DNA of 64,000 nt from Certhia americana. Taxonomy: Eukaryota > Chordata > Aves > Passeriformes > Certhiidae. This document shows positions 28,321-41,554 of the stretch, piece after piece. The notes beneath the pieces were generated by a model. That model was not told the origin of the DNA, did no database searches, and saw only the letters and a program-made list of their open reading frames with translations. The translations under genes and the position numbers were made by a program. The stretch lies in NCBI GenBank assembly GCA_018697195.1, contig CM031864.1, positions 23,007,257 through 23,071,256 on the forward strand, read 5' to 3'. The first letter of the stretch is position 1. Every line of letters begins with the position of its first letter.

Positions 28321-31300
28321 TGGGAGCATTGCACAGTGAAGCTTCTTGGCTCCCAAGGATGCAATGTAGAGCTGAGCCAACCCAAGCTGCTTCCATTCCC
28401 ACCTGGAATCATATGCACACACACAGACATGATCTGCCTCCACTCTTCACAGGATGGTGACTTCTCCAAAAGTCATTATCTGTACTTAGGGCTAAACAAA
28501 CATGCCAGTACTGCAAGGCTATGTTTTAAGCCTACAAATCTTAAGCCTCTGACAACTATGGATAAAATCCAAAGGGACAACATAGCAAACCACTTGCCAC
28601 CCCAAATTTTTTAATAATTTTTGAGCTACTGGCTCAATGTCTCTTAAGCCCATACATTTTCCTACTTCATTATCTAGGTTTGTGTCTTGTCCTTTTCTTG
28701 TTGAGTGTCAGGGGATCACCTATTTTATATACCAGCACTGGCTACTAAAGTTATTCTTTGTGACCTGAGATTGTCTTAAGCTAACACGGTCATTTAAAAG
28801 CCAATCTTTCCTGTTCTCCTTCAGTCATTCCTTTATTTTATGTTACATTTTGCTTAGGCCAGCATTAAATATTTAAAGCTTCTTGATATTTTTTTCATAA
28901 GATTTTTTTATATTCTTGCTTTGTTTCTTCTTCCCTACTGGAGGAAAAAGCAATTACCATCTGCACAGTCAAAGGATGCTCCTTTAGCCATGTAAACAAT
29001 TAACAATGGTTGCAAAAGTAAAATATTGACAGACTACAAAACCCCCATCAAATAATGTCTGGCATGTTGTATTACACTACTTTCAAAACAAAACTTCTTA
29101 CTTGAAACCAAATTAAAAATCTTGTATGACTACGTACCATAATGAAAAGCCAAGTTTACAATTGTAAAGTTGTTCTCTTCAGAGAAGACAATTCTTAGCA
29201 AAATTAATCATCAAGCTGTGCCTCATCAAACCCTTCTCCAAATGCTGCAAAGAGAGCATTGCAAGATGTGTTTCCTGGTACAGCTCTCAGGATACATCAG
29301 TCTGCTTTGCTGTCTGGTGCTCAGTGAAACCCCAGACACTGCTGAGGGCATGCCAGTAGTGTGAGAACACAGAGCCTTCATTTAGCTCTCTGATTATCCT
29401 GGTACTTCCCCACCAGGGAGAGCCTGAATTCAGTCTGTGCCACAGCTCCCAAACTGTCATGAGCGAGGCACATCAGTCCTGGAGTCTGGGAAGGTGCCTG
29501 TGCTGGCTAAAAGGGCTCGAAGGGTGCAGCGAAGGCTGTCTGGAAGCTTTGCCCCCTGGATGGGGATGAAGAGGCAGTCAAATAATCACATCTTCTCCTG
29601 TGAAGATATGAACTGATGTTCTGGCTTTGCCCCTCTTGCACAAAGCTTCCACGAGAAGCAGCAGGGGTCTAACAGCCTACAAAGCCTCAGCTTTAGCCTG
29701 AAACTCTCCCTGACAGGAGAGTAGAGTTTGAAACAGAAAATACAATTATTTCACTAGTCTTCTCTCTTCTCGTAACTCCACTGCAGCCTAGCGCAGCTCT
29801 GGCCACAGGCAGACAAATCCCCAAAACCTGAGGTTTTTTCCTAATCTGCATCACAGGTCAATATATTGTTTCACTGCCACTTTTACCATTCCAAATTTGC
29901 TTTGCTGAAAAGCACTTCCTCTGTTTGAGTATATAATTATTTCCATAAAGCTAATTTTTGCTGAGGTAAAAGGATTAAAATGGTCATCTTTGATGTACAC
30001 TATGTTCCTACATCTAAAATTGGAAAGTTTGCCCAGTTATTTCTCAGCCCAGTTCTGGCAGTGACTCTGGTTTCAATGCAAAATAAACTCACAAGAAAAA
30101 GCCTACTTGCAGAGCACAGAGGGTAATTTCATTGCTTGAGACTGGACCAATCTCCCTTTGTCCCAACAATGCAGGATCAGTAAGTTTGTAAAAAGCTTTT
30201 CTCAAAATACTTACAAGATTAACTTGCAAAAATGGAGCAGAGCATTCCAGGAATAAATCTGGAGCAAAAGCATTTAAAAAACTCGTGGTAAATATATTAT
30301 AATTAAGGATAAGAAAGTATTAATCTATGTTTTCAGAGCAAATCTTGTTACCCTTTCAAGTGACAAATCAATTTGTACCTCCTAAGCTCGCACCAAACAT
30401 GACTTTGACCTAAATGTGGCTGCTCTGTGGACAGGATGTCACACAGATGTGCCACAGCAATGCAGGAGCCTTTCCCCCATGAGCCCTGACCTGTGCCAGA
30501 CATTTTCCCTGAGCCCTGGCTGCAGACAAAGCCACCAGGGGCTGGGCACCTTGCCACGAGTGTGTGTCATTTATTTCCCTGAAATGGCACTGATGCAAAC
30601 AAGTGAACAAAGTCAGATTGTTGGCTACCAGTTCAATCATACCCCTTGACAGTAAAACCAAATTTTCCTGGTATGGACCAGGCTAGGTTTTAAACTGAAA
30701 TTGTAAGCAATAAATCTCTGGCAATCAATTAAGGATGAGGGAAGAGGGGATATAATAATCCAGTTTTCAGCCAGGTTGTTCAGTCTGCAAGCATTCATTG
30801 GCAGAAGAAAGGTGAAAGTCATAAAATGAAGAGGGGAAAAAAACCCAGGCTCCTGGGCTATTCAAGACAGAGACAGACACACTGTGAGGGTTTCCAACAG
30901 AAAGATAACAGATCAAGACAGGGGATACAGATGCACACATGTTCTGCATCTCTCCCATAGATCTAGTTTAATAAAGCACAAATGATGATCATTTTTTCCC
31001 TTTTTTTTATCTATTATTAGGTTTTTCAAGTGTGTAAGTGTGCCTTAATCAAAAGAACAAGTTCCATACAGCTCTTGACATCAAAGAAGAGCATTTCCAA
31101 AGCTATTACAGTATCAAAGTAATACTCTGTGCAGAATCTAAGGTGAACCATTGGAATAATCCTTCTGGGATAGAGATGAAAAAATGCTGTATTCAGTGTT
31201 GCCCAGAAGCATCCAAAGCAATCTATCAAAAAAAGACATAAAAATATTGGGCCACACTTACTTGATGCATGTACTCACCACTACTATTATTTTCCTCCAT

Positions 31301-33670
31301 TTTCTCTTTGTCTGCTTAGCTACTAATCTTACCTTTGTCTGAAAGTTCCTGCTGTACATATGAAAGTACCAGAGCTGATTAGTGAGTCACAGGAGGAAAT
31401 GACCTCTGATGTGCTTCAAATCCGTGCACCTTTTATGTATTTGAATCACATTATGAAAAAAAAGCGTTAAGGCAAAAATAGCATCATTGTAGCAGCACTA
31501 AGGTGAGAGTGCCGGACACGAGCAATCCTTTTCATGTGTTCTTAATACATTTTCACTGTGCTATTAGAGACTTCTCTTCTGCTTATTGAATATACATTTA
31601 AAGGTAAACTATATTTAACTACAGCAGTTTAGTTGGATAACCCATTTCAGTAAAAGATTTGCTAATCTGAGCAACCATCAATTTAATGTTGTGCCCTGTA
31701 CAATACAGAGAGTTCTTCCTTCAGCTGTGGGAGTGAAGCACCAATTTCCTTGCAGAAGACATGGGCAGTCTGGTTGCTGCTGTGGTCAAGAGAACAGAAG
31801 GGGTGAGGGCAGAGAGGGAGAGAAGGTAGGGAGAAGTTACCAAACACAAAAAAGCTGTTCCATCTGACAACAGTAGTTAACTTGCTCCTTGAACTTAACA
31901 TCTGGCAGCATTTCATCTTCTGAACACTTGTAAAACCTTATGGTACTTTAGACAGTGGGAGTTCCTTTCCAAAAGAAATTTTAACAGTACAAAGAGACCA
32001 CAAAATCCATTTCTTACTGGGCCAGGGGGTTTCTAATTCTCAACTCACAGCTTACTTCAAGAGTACCCTAGAAGTTCTTCCTTTGCGTAGTTTTTTGAGA
32101 GCAGTTTCAGCATTAATTTTCAGCAGGATAATATGCATATATGGAAAGGTTGCCTCTATATTCCTCATCATTAAGGAATAAATGTGGGTAGACACAGATA
32201 TTTTTTCCTCATAACTGCCTAATAAGGCCAGTATGGGAACCAGAAAAAAATTCATTGCTACCAAAACACATCTAAAATTAATATCCACAGAGGAAGATAC
32301 AGTATTTTGTGAAACTACGGTTCCCACTTTTGACTATCCAATTTCAGGGCCTGCAGGGGGTAAGGAACAGCTTCCCAACCCCTGGAAGGGGGCACAGTGG
32401 CAGGGATGCCTTCCTGCTGCTCCAGGAGAGGGTGGCAGCGATGTTCTGACCCCATTGCAGGCAAACAGGGCCAAGAAAATTGAGCCACTTGGAGGCTACC
32501 ACGTCCTAATTCCTGTTTCCCTCACAGTGCTGCTAAAGCTATGCTGGAGATGGAATTTGGGTTAAATGAAGACAGCAAAGACTGATAGTTTGATATTAAA
32601 TGAGCTTTAAAGGAACTCCACCAGTGCCTGCATGCAAGCAGCCACAAAGACCAACATATCCATCGTGGTTTGTAGGAACTGTTTTCAGCCAAGCTTCATT
32701 CAAAACACAAATGTAAAAAAGCCCTTTAAAAGGGTTTCTTTCTGACACATTTGTATATTGTTGCAGAGTGGCTGTCCTCAATACATGGAATTAACACCTG
32801 CTCCTTCTGGGAAAGGTTGTTTTTAAAAGCAAAGGATGTGATTAGGTGAGGATGCCTTGCTGACTACTAAGTCACTGGAGCAGCAGTGCACTCTGTATTT
32901 GCCTCTCTAAATCAGCACCACCCCAAAGCATGAAACAAGCCTGTGATCATAAGAAAAATGCAATCCAAACCTGCTGTGACCCAAAATGCAATAGTTTTGC
33001 CTCAGTCTATGAGACAGCATGTAATACAGAGCAAAACTGGAATGAATACTAAGTTTTGCATAAATACTACTTCAATTAAAATAGGGCTAAAGTACTTGCA
33101 AATACTACAGATTCAATAAGAACCATCAAAATTGGAGAAAACTGTGAGAAACTGCAAAATTCATTTATCAAAAGGAAAGAAAGAGCAACATATACCAGAA
33201 GAAATATTCTTTCACTATGGTCAAACACAAGATAATGCATTATAGAATAAAAAAAAATGGAAAGCGGAATTCTTTTCCTACCAAATTAAGTTTGTGCCAA
33301 ACTTTATTTTAAAGCAACTGTAGAAGTAGAGACACCTGAAGACATATCTTCAAAAAATATTACACTCCTAGATCAGATGAAGAAAGTCCCAAAATAAAGG
33401 AACCAGGCCACAGTTTTAGCACTGCAGATGCAATCTGGAAGATATAGATCCTGGACAACCTCAGGTACAAAATGTAGAGTGCTAAAAAGCAGGGCAGTCG
33501 GGAGAAAGTGAGCACACCAGCTTTTGGAGGAACCTTTGCAAGAGCTCACAGTCAAAGCCATCCTTGAGAATTTTCTACCTTTACTACACAAAGGAAATTC
33601 TGCTTCTCAACTGGGCCCCTCCTTCTCCTCAACATCCCAACTCTATTTTCCTTAATATTTTCAGGAAAAT
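28321..33670. other. Intergenic DNA, nothing recognised
   Basis: About 5.3 kb with only short open frames and no repeat family identifiable by eye. Confidence 0.5.
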
Positions 33671-33726
33671 TGCACCACAAACACCAGAGGTTTATGTCCA
33701 AAAAGGAGACAGAGGAGTCCTTTTAC

Positions 33727-33740
33727 TTTATTCGAATAAA
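33727..33740. terminator. Palindromic poly(A) signal on both strands
   Basis: TTTATTCGAATAAA is a perfect 14-base palindrome. It therefore places AATAAA on each strand, at 33735-33740 on plus and 33727-33732 on minus. On the minus strand it sits where an LTR R-region signal is expected. Confidence 0.5.
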
Positions 33741-33960
33741 TAGAGAGGCCACGGGGCATTCCCCTGGGGTCTCTCGAATTTTTGGAGGACACAACCTCCT
33801 TTTTATCCCGATTTCCTGGCTGCATTTCCCTCTCCCTTTCCCTGCTGGCTGAGGTACTGGAGAGGTACAGACTTCCCGGAATGCCTGATACCTGGGATTC
33901 CCCTCGAATGTATAACCCTCCCTTTTAGTTTTTAATTCTTATGGAATTTATGGTTTCTCC

Positions 33961-34145
33961 CCCATTGTTTCTTTCATCTTTCAATACCCAGTTTCATTTA
34001 TCAGCAAACCTACAGTTTGTTTGTAAAGGCAAATACCTTTTTTCCATTCATCAATCAGCAGACTCTTTCCCATTGTTTCCTTTATCTCTCCGTGCTAGTT
34101 TTCTCTACCAGCAGACTCCCAGCTTGTTTGGAAAGACAAATGCGG
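33961..34145. repeat. Two diverged tandem copies, period 108, in the LTR-like element
   Basis: Copy one (33961-34036) and copy two (34069-34145) both start CCCATTGTTT. They share CTTTCATCTTT / CTTTATCTCTC, ACC(C)AGTTT / CTAGTTTTC, ATCAGCA / ACCAGCA, and GTTTGTAAAGGCAAAT / GTTTGGAAAGACAAAT. Spacing is 108 bases. Duplicated blocks of this size are common in retroviral U3 regions. Confidence 0.75.
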
Positions 34146-34189
34146 CATTTCTCTCCCTATGAAGTTAAGGAAACTTCCCCGTGCCATCA

Positions 34190-34930
34190 TTCCCGAGCCT
34201 CCCAGGGCCAGGGAGCGGAGCGCCCTCACGGCGGGCGGCTCCATTGGCGCGGTGGGTCCCGTTTGCTTCGGCCCGCTCCCGGTCAGACCGGGCTCCCTTG
34301 GCAGTGCCTCAGTCTTGTTCCATAAAGCCATTTAATCACGGCACAGTAACACAGAAACAGCCCGAGCTGGGGAGGCATCCCCAAAAAAGGAGCCCCTGGG
34401 GTTTTATCCCCTCACAGTCCAAACGCCTTTCCTCCCGAGTCCCGGGCTCCCGCCGCGCCTCCCTCAGCGGCCTGCGCCCCCCCTCCGTGCCCTGGGCTCG
34501 GCAATTCACGGCCTCTCGTCTCTGCTCCCACCCAGGGCTCAACCTGCAGCTGCAAACCGAGTTACCTGCCCCAGGTGTGTGCCACAGCACCGGCAGAGGC
34601 AAACAGCTCCTGCCGCGGGGCTGGATCTCCACAGCACACCTCGGGAGATGCCGTCGGCGGGAGAGGCGCGGCTCGGTCCCGGCACGGCTCGGTCCCGGCA
34701 CGGCTCGGTCCCGCACGGCCCGGTCCCGGCACGGCTCGGTCCCCGCACGGCCCGGTCCCGGCACGGCCCGGTCCCGGCACGGCCCGGTCCCGCACGGCCC
34801 GGTCCCCGCACGGCTCGGTCCCGCCCCAGCACGGCGCAGTCCCGCACGGCTCGGTCTCGCACGGCTCGGGTCCCCGCACGGCACGCCCGGTCCCGGCAGT
34901 CAGTCCGCAGCTTACCGCCCGTGCGTGTGC
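34190..34930. promoter_or_regulatory. CpG-island-like segment
   Basis: GC content and CpG density rise sharply here compared with the AT-rich flanks, even outside the minisatellite (for example CTCACGGCGGGCGG near 34225). A promoter is possible, but no exon or transcript evidence is visible. If the surrounding LTR call is right, this is its GC-rich U3 rather than a host promoter. Confidence 0.5.
34670..34899. repeat. CpG-rich minisatellite, about 14 copies of a 16-base unit
   Basis: The unit is close to GGCTCGGTCCCGGCAC. I count about 14 head-to-tail copies of 15-21 bases, alternating mainly between GGCTCGG and GGCCCGG, with CCCGG, CCCCG and CCCG variants. Each unit carries about three CpGs. 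The array is open in several frames on both strands and produces spurious Arg/Pro/Gly-rich reading frames of 143-297 codons; these are not genes. Confidence 0.95.
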
Positions 34931-35120
34931 CTTTACTCGTGCACTTGCACACACACACGGCAACAACCACGCGTCACAAGCCGGCTGCTCTGCATTCTCC
35001 TCCTGTTGGAACCTAATGTTGCGTGGATTCATAAAGTTGTTGTAGGCTCAAACTCAGGAGGGGAAAAAGATTAATTTGAGTAGAAATTTGCTAAGCATTG
35101 TCGCCGTGGACGAGGGATCA

Positions 35121-38100
35121 AAAATCAAGAAACATGCTCATAGACAGCTGCCCCTTAAATCCAGGCATAAGCATTTGTAGTTTTGAACGACTGGACAAAT
35201 TATTGAGGTATGGCTCTGCCTGAAACAAAAAGAATAATCCCAGTTGCCAAATCCAATCCATAAACCAAGTAATCCAAAAGCCAAGTAATAATTATGAAAC
35301 TGCAGTCAACAGAGCAGGCTATGTGCTTATATACTGCATTTAGCATAGACTGTAATATTAAAGATCATTATTTACATTTTTACTATGTAAAAATAGTACT
35401 ATGTACTATGTACTCTCTTTAATGGTCTCTTATTTGCACTACAGAAATCAAAAAAGAATCTAAAGAAAAGTGAAATTATGCATGGAGCTACTTATTACAG
35501 GTAAAATGTTTTCCTTGCTCATTTACAATACCTCAAACATGGTGTAGAGAGAATACCACGAGAAACTGCACCACTCTGGGGAAAAGATGGAAGGAGGCAG
35601 TTCTAGGAGAAGATTTCTGTCCTATGGAAGAAATCCCTTTTCTTGCCTGCATATTTGAGAGACTCATGTATTCTCTTATTTCCTCTGCCTCACTTGTCTA
35701 CAAGATGACAAGTGATGTCCAACTTCTTTGGCATATCATATTGCATTGTGTCATTCCACCACCTGCCAATGCCAGTGGCCCATCAAGCCTGAAAAATCAA
35801 AAGCAGCAATTTGTTAGAAACTGGGAAAATAAAAAAAAAAATTAAAAAATAAAATAAAATAAAAAAAAAAAAAACAAACACCGACCCACCACATTTTAAG
35901 CCAAAAATAGAAACATTCATTTCATATTAGTAAATAGACTGTGAAATATTGATCCACAAAAGTAGGTGAGCATGAGTAATGTATCAATCTCTTAAGCAGA
36001 TTCAAGGATTTCGAAGCATTTTAGTATTTGTGTATTGGTAGCTGTGTGGAAGAAAACATCTATCTCAGATCAAATATGATTCTGCAAAGCACTACTGCTC
36101 TTTATATTTTCCTTTAAGAGCAGCAGATCTTGTGATGAAAGAAAAGCTGAAGAAACTACATGGTCTAATAAAAATATTATTGTGGAACAGTAACCAAACA
36201 TGCAGTTATCTTTGCTGGCAACAGTAAAAGGCAGTGCTATTAAAAAAAAAATGTCTGCCTAGATCCTCATTTGCTCTTAAAGATTAGTGCTGAATCAAAG
36301 AGAAGTATATTTGTTATAGAAGCACAGAAAATTCCTTCTTTTTTACACAGTCCACATTTATCAACAAAATCATCACTCAAGAAAAAACAAATCACTGTTT
36401 CCTTTGCTCTGCAGTGAGTCTTAATGGAGACAATACAGGCAGCAAAAACAGCAAGTTTACCAGTACTAGCCAAATTATAGCGATTATTTTGAAAGGTGCT
36501 ATCCTCTGGGTAATTGTTTTGTCCCTTGTAATGCTGCACAAATACTCTTCACAAGAGTGTTTGCTTAAGAGCTAATCCCACACTGTCCTGGAGCACAACT
36601 TGAGATCTTCACTTGGGCAAATTTTCCCCTCAAAATCCTTCACACCGTGGCCTCTCAATTTCCTCAACAGCTGCCATGTGCAAATTGCTTGGTGATCATC
36701 CTTTGTGCTCAGCTGAGCTAACAAAGCCTGCTCAGAGGCTCCTGCCCCAGCTTCTACAGGACAGGGACTCTGGCAAAGCTGTTTGCAGTGTTACCAGATT
36801 CCCCAAATGGAAATTGATTTTTGTGTCCCACTAGGGAGATGGGGAAAGGAATCACCAAAGCCATCTCACCCTCAACTCACAGCAGAGCTGAGTGAGAAAT
36901 CAAGCACAAAATTACAGGAGAATAAGACAAGATTACCAAGCCAGGTGCTGTGAAAAGGGCATAACACTGAAAAAGGAGATTCTCAAAGCACAGGGTGGAG
37001 CAAAGCTAAGGGCAAAATGCAGAACCACCAGCTAAGCACAGTGTGAAATGAAGGATCCCACAGAAACTGGGAATGCTAAAAAATGGCCAGAAGCACTGCA
37101 GAAACTGGCTCCACTCCAGAAAGAGCAGGAACCAGGACTCCAGCTCACTCAATTTGCTGTGAAGCTTCTGCCCAGGAACATCTGTGTGGAACGTGATGGA
37201 AGGCTGCACTGTGCAAGTTGCACACAAAAATGAAATGGAAAGTGAGATATAATGAGGGTCAAACTGTAAAACACAAGGGCTTTAGGGTAAAAGTGTGCCA
37301 TGTTTTTCCATACTGAGTAGCAGATCAGGCTTTCCCAATGACAGCCAAATGATTTTATCTGATACCCAGTTTAAAAGCATCTACAACACCCACATCCACA
37401 TCATAAATGCTCAGTACACATGAATAATCAAGTCCCTTCATGGTGGACAAAGATGGGCATCCATGGAATTCAATGGAACAGGTATTCCCATGCCATACAC
37501 CTTAAATCACCCAGCCAGCATTTCCCTGCCTGGAACAGAGCCTGTGGCCAGGCAGGGGCTCGGACAGAGGCTGCATAAGCTCGACTGCTGCAGGGGGAGC
37601 TCAGCCCACAGCCTCCCTCTCCTTCACGGGTTAGTGTCCTACAGGAAATCGGCACACTGACAGTGCAGATGGACAGATCTACTGAATCCTAATAACTATG
37701 AGATTCAGCTCAGAACTACCACTTTATTCATTTACAAACTGAACAAAATGCTACACAAGCCAGATCAGCCAAAGGTACACTATTAACTCATGCAGTCATG
37801 ATCTGGTAAGAGTTTGATACTTTATTTTTAACAAATACGGCAACAAAAAGTACTCCTGAGACCACGATGACATGGTTTTCATATGACAATTATATAACTA
37901 ATTTCAAGTGAGGCATGTATATATTTCCTATTTATGTTCTGGAGCAGAGCAAAAATTATTCTAAAATACCTCTAGCAGTCTGTGTTCATTGTAGGGGACA
38001 CGTAAATTATTTTAAGGGAATAATACATCTCTGAGGACATTTTAATGGATTAAATGTCAGGAATGAAATACTGCATTTCAACTTAGCTAGGACCTTAAAG

Positions 38101-41100
38101 AATGAATATAAAGACAATTATTGAGAGGTCTGAAGAAGACGATTGATTTCTTGCAATTTAAACTCTGAGGCACTTCATACACTCAAACAAATCTCTATTT
38201 CAAGTTTTCATTCCATAAAAATATGAAGTAAGTAAAGATATAATGCTGAAAATATTTTAAAGTTTACAAGAGAACTGCAGAGTATCTGATTTAAAAGGAA
38301 GTTGTGTTTTAGGACTGCATTTTAAGCACAAAATTTTATGCTCAATTACTGTGAAATAAATTACAATTATGATCTACTTTCTTTTTCTAGTTCTTTAAGC
38401 AGTAGCTTGATGGTCCTATACAAAGCCAGAAATTAAATATCACGAGGAAATAAAAGGGCCAAGTTCCAACAAGAGCCCCATAAAGCAAGAAGTTATACAC
38501 TTGGAAGGTGCTTTGCTGCAGGCAAATGGCTGCCAGCATTCCAAATCAAGCTGTGAAGCAACACACTGCAGATGTACCTGTGCTCAATACAGAAAATATT
38601 CTCACACAGACACACCACTCAGTTACAATAGGATTCTTATTATTATAATGGCACTTGGATATTACTCTTACTTAAAAAAAAAAATCATACTGTGTCTAAT
38701 TTAACTTTCATGCAGAAAAAGAAATATAAATCATTAATTGCAAAACATGCACAAAACTCTCATACCACACTGTTAGAATACAGTGTATGTATAAGTTGCC
38801 TTTATAAAACCTGTGACAGTTTTTAGAGCTATCAGTGCTGTTTAAAGAAAACATCCAAGACTGACGGCAGCAATACTTGGGAAGAATATGGTACCTATGA
38901 GAAGTAATATGTTCAATTTCATGGATATTAACTGAACATCCATTTCTTTCCATTTGGGATCATTGTCATCAACATGTGCACTCTCAGAAAACAAAAAAGC
39001 AATTCTCCAATAAAAATACAGTTTTATAAATAGATTGCTTACCATCATAAACAATTACCAAACAGGCAGAACTTTTGTTAAAAAGCATTTTAGCTCAAAA
39101 CCATCAGCACCCTTTTGTATCATTACCACTGTAAAGATGACAGCTTTCCAGTTATTGCATTGGTGGAGTTTCACAAGGTCTTCTTGGGATTTGTGACATT
39201 GTGAGGGATGACCCAGTGTTACAGCAACAGAACACCAATAACAGATAAGGGTCACCCACACAATCCTTTGCCCTTTTGCTTGAGCTGACAGTTTGCAGTG
39301 AACTGGCCACTGCTTCTCCAAACTCCAGGCAAATGGGTCATTCCTTTCAATTGGTGATCCCCAGGGAGAAGCAGGAGCTGGGGGAGCAATCTCAGCAGCC
39401 CCAAGGCCCCATGCTGGCTGCTGGATCAATGGCCAGTGTCAGCAGGCTCCCAGTTAATGATGCTGGAGCCAGCGCCAGCCTTGCTCCCAGCCACACTTAC
39501 CACAGGTACCCACACACAGGACACAGAACTCTGGAAAAGCCAAGTAATCGCCTCGTTTTGCAGAATGAGGAATTTTTTGTTAAAGGTGTATACCTTACAT
39601 TTTATGTTCCTAGGATCAGTCCTTAGACTTGAACAAAGGTATTCACATTCACAATGGTGCCATGGGACAGCCAAGAGCATCTGTGTGACTACAGATCCAC
39701 TAACAAAGGTTTGCTAGAAAGAGGAATGCAGTGTTTTGCAAGCCTTGCTTACACATGTGTAAATGTATATAAATTTCACATTTATGGAACAATTTTTATT
39801 ATCGCTTTAAGATGAGAACTGTTTGGCAAACACACAAAACCCACCAAAAAGTAAAAACCAACAACAAAAAACACACTACAGGAAAATACAACCACAGAAC
39901 AGGGGAACCCTTGTCCTGTTTCTATGATAGAAGGCTGGAGCAGTTGAAGTCATCTCTGTATCCATGTAAGCTCTGGAGTGGAACAACTGAATTATGAAAA
40001 TGAGGTAACTGTACAAGGTTCTTCAAATTACTGACATTACTACTAGATGTTCCATGCAAACTACCTACAAAAACTCTCCCACGCGAGTGTTCAGCCAGGC
40101 TCTGTTTCAGCCCCAAACATGCAGTCCAGACCTCTCAGCTAAAGGAGAAAGGACAAGGAGCCTTCCCTTTGAACTTTGCCTAGTGCATCCTGCAGCTGAA
40201 GGCCCCCGTATTTCCAAAACCTGTCTCAGAAACCACTACACAAAAACATTCTCCACAGTAACAATATTTTAAGATCCCTTTCTTCCTTGCCAACTCAATA
40301 GAAGTTTTTAAGGTAGTTCTCCGAAAGTTTTCTCATGTCTGTCTAGCAGTGCTTCTGCCTTCCAGCCATAGGCAGCAGCATTTTAACTACTCACCCCAGA
40401 CTCGGAAGACATTCCTTCTTTGGAGGTTGAAAACAGTGCAACTACACTGACTACACTTCTGGAAAGCTCTTTCCCAGTAAGGAAAATGCCAGCAGGAAGA
40501 ATTTTACTCCTAACACATTACATTATGCACAGTCTAAAATAATGTCTTGTTCCAGAATGAGGAACAAAAATCATTATTGATAAAAATGCGTACTGAATTT
40601 AAAAGTGGTTAAAAAGTTAAAAATGCATACTAAATTTTATAATTACCTTCTCAAATATTCTCTCACAAGAGTAAAAGCTCTGAATCACACGCTACTCCTT
40701 TTATTTTTTTTAACCTCTGAACACTTTTTAAAAGCTCCCGTACAAGAATGACACACAGCTGTCACCACCCTCTTGCCAGACTGGTAACTGTTAAATGATA
40801 TTTCATAACATCAAGAAATTATTCCTGGTTTACAGAAATTGTTTCCTTTAAGAATTTGACAGATTTGAAACTGAATCTATTTGTCATATTCTTTATTTGC
40901 TCCCAAGAAGTTTGTTGTCAGAAGTTTTAAGTTCTCATTGTATACAGGGAAAAATTTACCACAAAAACTCTCTGCTCTGAAAGCTGCCCCTGATTCCAGT
41001 CATTTCCCTCCTCAAATTTCAATTTTGATAAATCTCTCCAAGCAAGCTTCCAGCAACACCTGAGTTTAAAGTAGCATTCCCATAACCAGCAGTGATCTGA

Positions 41101-41554
41101 CACCTGCTGCCTTCATTCTTTTCGCTTCCCCAGAGCAGGCTCCAGAAACAGAAGCAGAGTTTTGCTCAGGATCCCAACGTCATTGCTTCACCATGGTGGG
41201 CACGACTGTGGTCTGCCAGGAAACATTTAACAGATTTGAAAGGTAACAATTGAGAAAACCCAGGCCACAAACACCACAGAACATCTGTACCAAGTTTTAC
41301 TGCCAAAAGTTTTATTTTACACTCAAGTTGCAAATGAATATGGTGTACAGATCATACAGGATTCAGTACTATGTGAACGTATTTGTTAGCAGTAACAAAT
41401 TTTCAGAAAATAAAACATCCTAAGTTCTCTCTTTGTTCCAATACTTGACTTACCTTTTTGCGATATAAAGAACATTTGAGGAGTGGCAGAAGAACAATGA
41501 ATGGCCACAACTTGTAACTGAAGAGTTTCTGGCTGCACACAAGGCAAACAAGGT
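35121..41554. other. Intergenic DNA with simple repeats
   Basis: About 6.4 kb without a recognised gene. An A-rich tract with AAAAT units lies at 35826-35880. Confidence 0.5.
35826..35880. repeat. A-rich low-complexity tract
   Basis: Runs of A with TAAAA units, ending in ACAAACA. No retroelement body was recognised on either side. Confidence 0.9.

Larger units (their letters stand above)
33671..35120 (-). mobile_element. Probable solo LTR of an endogenous retrovirus
   Basis: On the minus strand this segment has LTR-like architecture. There is a TATA-like ATAAAAA (33800-33806), then about 70 bases downstream an AATAAA (33727-33732), then a short tail ending in CA at 33671. The candidate outer edges are TG...CA and are flanked by identical AAAAT pentamers (33666-33670 and 35121-35125), as expected of a target-site duplication. 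A tandem duplication (33961-34145) and a CpG-rich minisatellite lie in the presumed U3. No gag, pol or env reading frame accompanies it. The 1.45 kb length is large for an LTR and AAAAT is simple sequence, so the upper edge is uncertain. The lower 500 bases are the strongest part. Confidence 0.45.

Noticed and set aside
27859..28443. 194-codon minus-strand open frame
   Set aside because: It lies antisense across a dispersed avian repeat and has no recognisable domain or splice context.
34181..35074. 297-codon plus-strand open frame and overlapping 143-182 codon frames on both strands
   Set aside because: They run through the CpG-rich minisatellite, which lacks stop codons in several frames. 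The Arg/Pro/Gly repeats have no domain, and the flanks look like an LTR.
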